The position numbers and the translations under genes are program-made. Below, piece after piece: positions 62,933 to 64,000 of a stretch of 64,000 nucleotides of DNA (positions within the stretch are counted from its first letter, which is position 1; every line of letters begins with the position of its first letter). Location: the NCBI RefSeq assembly GCF_013403245.1, contig NZ_JACBNQ010000021.1, positions 1 to 64,000 of the forward strand, read 5' to 3'. The DNA is from Sedimentibacter hydroxybenzoicus DSM 7310 (lineage in GTDB: Bacteria; Bacillota; Clostridia; Tissierellales; Sedimentibacteraceae). Below the pieces are notes generated by a model. It did no database searches and had not been told where the DNA came from. It was given only the letters and a program-made list of their open reading frames with translations.

Positions 62933-63559
62933 ATGAAAAATGTAACTATTGAAAGAGCTACCGTAGAAGAAGCTGTTATTGCAGCATTAAATGAGCTAGA
63001 AGCCGAAAAAGATGAAGTGGTAGTTGAAGTAATAAATGAACCGTCTAAAGGTTTATTTGGCTTGATTGGAAGTAAAAATGCTAAGATAAAAGTAACGGTT
63101 ACAAATGGTCCGGAAGAAAGAACAAAAAAATTTATAGACGTATTGCTTAAAAAAATGGACATAGAAGCTGTTTATAAAGTAAGCTTATCCGACAATGTAT
63201 TAAGGGCGGATATTACTAAAATCAGCGAGGATGATAAAGGAATTATCATTGGAAAACGAGGGAAAAATTTAGACGAAATTCAATTCCTTTTAAATTTAAT
63301 AGTTAATAAAGGAAGACAGAATTATGTCAGAGTAATTTTCAATGTTGAAGATTACAGATCTAAAAGAGAAGAAACTTTGAAAAAACTGGCATTTAAAATG
63401 GCGGATAAATGCAGATATTATAAGCATAAAGTTCGACTTGAACCAATGAATCCGTACGAAAGAAGAATAATACACTCTTCTTTACAGGATGAGAAAGATA
63501 TTATAACTTATTCTGAAGGTGATGAGCCATACAGAAAGGTAGTAATCGACCTAAAGTAG
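62933..63559 (+). CDS. jag: Jag/KhpB RNA-binding protein (Jag-KH-R3H)
   Basis: A 208-residue protein: Jag N-domain (MKNVTIERATVEEAVIAAL, GLFGLIGSKNAK), KH domain with GKRGKNLDEIQ, and R3H motif ERRIIHSSLQ. Binds RNA; with KhpA it affects cell division in related bacteria. ATG directly follows the yidC stop. Confidence 0.95.
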   Translation: MKNVTIERATVEEAVIAALNELEAEKDEVVVEVINEPSKGLFGLIGSKNAKIKVTVTNGPEERTKKFIDVLLKKMDIEAVYKVSLSDNVLRADITKISEDDKGIIIGKRGKNLDEIQFLLNLIVNKGRQNYVRVIFNVEDYRSKREETLKKLAFKMADKCRYYKHKVRLEPMNPYERRIIHSSLQDEKDIITYSEGDEPYRKVVIDLK

Positions 63560-63610
63560 GTATGTCGTTTAAAATGTCCGCCTGCGACCTTGTCGAATAT
63601 ATTGATTTTG

Positions 63611-63637
63611 AAACCCGGATATCCGGGTTTTATTTTT
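63611..63637 (+). terminator. Terminator after jag
   Basis: AAACCCGGAT / ATCCGGGTTT, perfect stem, then TATTTTT. Confidence 0.92.
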
Positions 63638-63647
63638 GACTATACAT

Positions 63648-63676
63648 TTACTGTAATTTAGGGTAGAATATATAAT
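63648..63676 (+). promoter_or_regulatory. Candidate promoter of mnmE
   Basis: TTACTG, 17-bp spacer, TATAAT; good -10, weak -35. Confidence 0.5.
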
Positions 63677-63713
63677 AATATATACTCAATGTTTAGAAAG
63701 ATACGGTGATTTG

Positions 63714-64000
63714 ATGAATACTGATACAATAGCTGCAATAGCTACATTTCTGGGAAATGCAGGTATTAATATAATAAGAATAAGCGGAAATAATGCACTG
63801 GATATAGCTAAAAAAATCTTTGTAAAGAACGGTAAAAATGACTTAGATTTAAAGCCAAGATATCTGCATTACGGACATATTGTGGATGATAACAACAAGG
63901 TTATAGATGAAGTGTTGATATCATATATGAAAGCTCCAAATACGTATACTAAAGAAAATATTATTGAAATTAACTGTCATGGCGGATTAATTTCAGCTAA
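63714..64000 (+). CDS. mnmE: tRNA modification GTPase MnmE, N-terminal part (runs off the edge)
   Basis: The first 95 residues: [43 protein letters not shown] and [18 protein letters not shown], the folate-binding N-terminal domain of MnmE. With MnmG it makes the (c)mnm5 modification at U34 of tRNAs. No stop up to 64000; the GTPase domain would lie beyond. GGTGAT is a weak ribosome site. The usual TPxGxGGI is ATFLGNAGI here. Confidence 0.92.
   Translation, partial: MNTDTIAAIATFLGNAGINIIRISGNNALDIAKKIFVKNGKNDLDLKPRYLHYGHIVDDNNKVIDEVLISYMKAPNTYTKENIIEINCHGGLISA

Overview
The window comes from the chromosome of a low-GC, anaerobic, spore-forming Firmicute (class Clostridia). A lysine-fermenting relative of Sedimentibacter or the Tissierellia fits best; this is inference. 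The evidence is a kdd-kamABCDE lysine fermentation cluster, spoIIR and a gerA/B/C germination operon, AGGAGG ribosome binding sites, an SLH-domain surface protein, and the usual origin gene order mnmE-jag-yidC-yidD-rnpA-rpmH / dnaA-dnaN-yaaA-recF-gyrB-gyrA.

Layout. 1-2.9 kb: the 5' end of a group IIC intron sitting just behind the terminator of an SLH surface-layer gene. 3-4.6 kb: a small membrane protein and a RelE/YefM-type toxin-antitoxin cluster. 4.7-12 kb: an M14 peptidase interrupted in frame by a dispersed repeat, cinA, a chemoreceptor and a LonH-like protease. 12.0-12.6 kb: a PBECR-like nuclease gene followed by a strongly promoted, terminated, structured small RNA (possible new toxin-RNA pair). 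12.7-19.2 kb: a two-component system, lipoprotein and three-gene ABC-2 exporter resembling LnrJK-LnrLMN. 19.2-19.5 kb: a 25-residue holin-like type I toxin with a convergent antisense RNA. 19.6-30.3 kb: lysine fermentation (kamE, D, C, B, A, kdd), murI, a DUF1934 gene and a sigma-54 activator. 30.3-35.4 kb: spoIIR and a gerA operon. 35.4-38.6 kb: thiolase and acetoacetate/butyrate CoA-transferase. 38.6-43.4 kb: HtrA, a DUF1538 membrane protein with two PII-like proteins, and a DUF2156 protein. 43.5-46 kb: a thiol redox operon (ccdA-hxlR-flavin thioredoxin reductase-trx). 46-50.8 kb: GNAT, soluble chemoreceptor, VOC and UPF0182 genes. 50.9-64 kb: a stress-sigma cassette joined to gyrA, then the dnaA/oriC region.

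How the parts work together. Near-identical -24/-12 promoters lie before kdd and before the thiolase gene, and the only sigma-54 activator in the window lies between them. A shared 15-bp motif occurs upstream of kdd and of the activator. This suggests one sigma-54 regulon for lysine to acetate/butyrate fermentation. kce and kal, which join the two halves of the pathway, are not in the window.

The window carries several dispersed palindromic repeat families. The most striking is a conserved ~54-nt hairpin element (8 copies) that sits 17-28 nt upstream of start codons, almost always in the same orientation as the gene. Two genes (ccdA and the DUF2156 gene) have good promoters and Shine-Dalgarno sequences but appear to start at ATT. 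No tRNA, rRNA, CRISPR array or prophage was seen.
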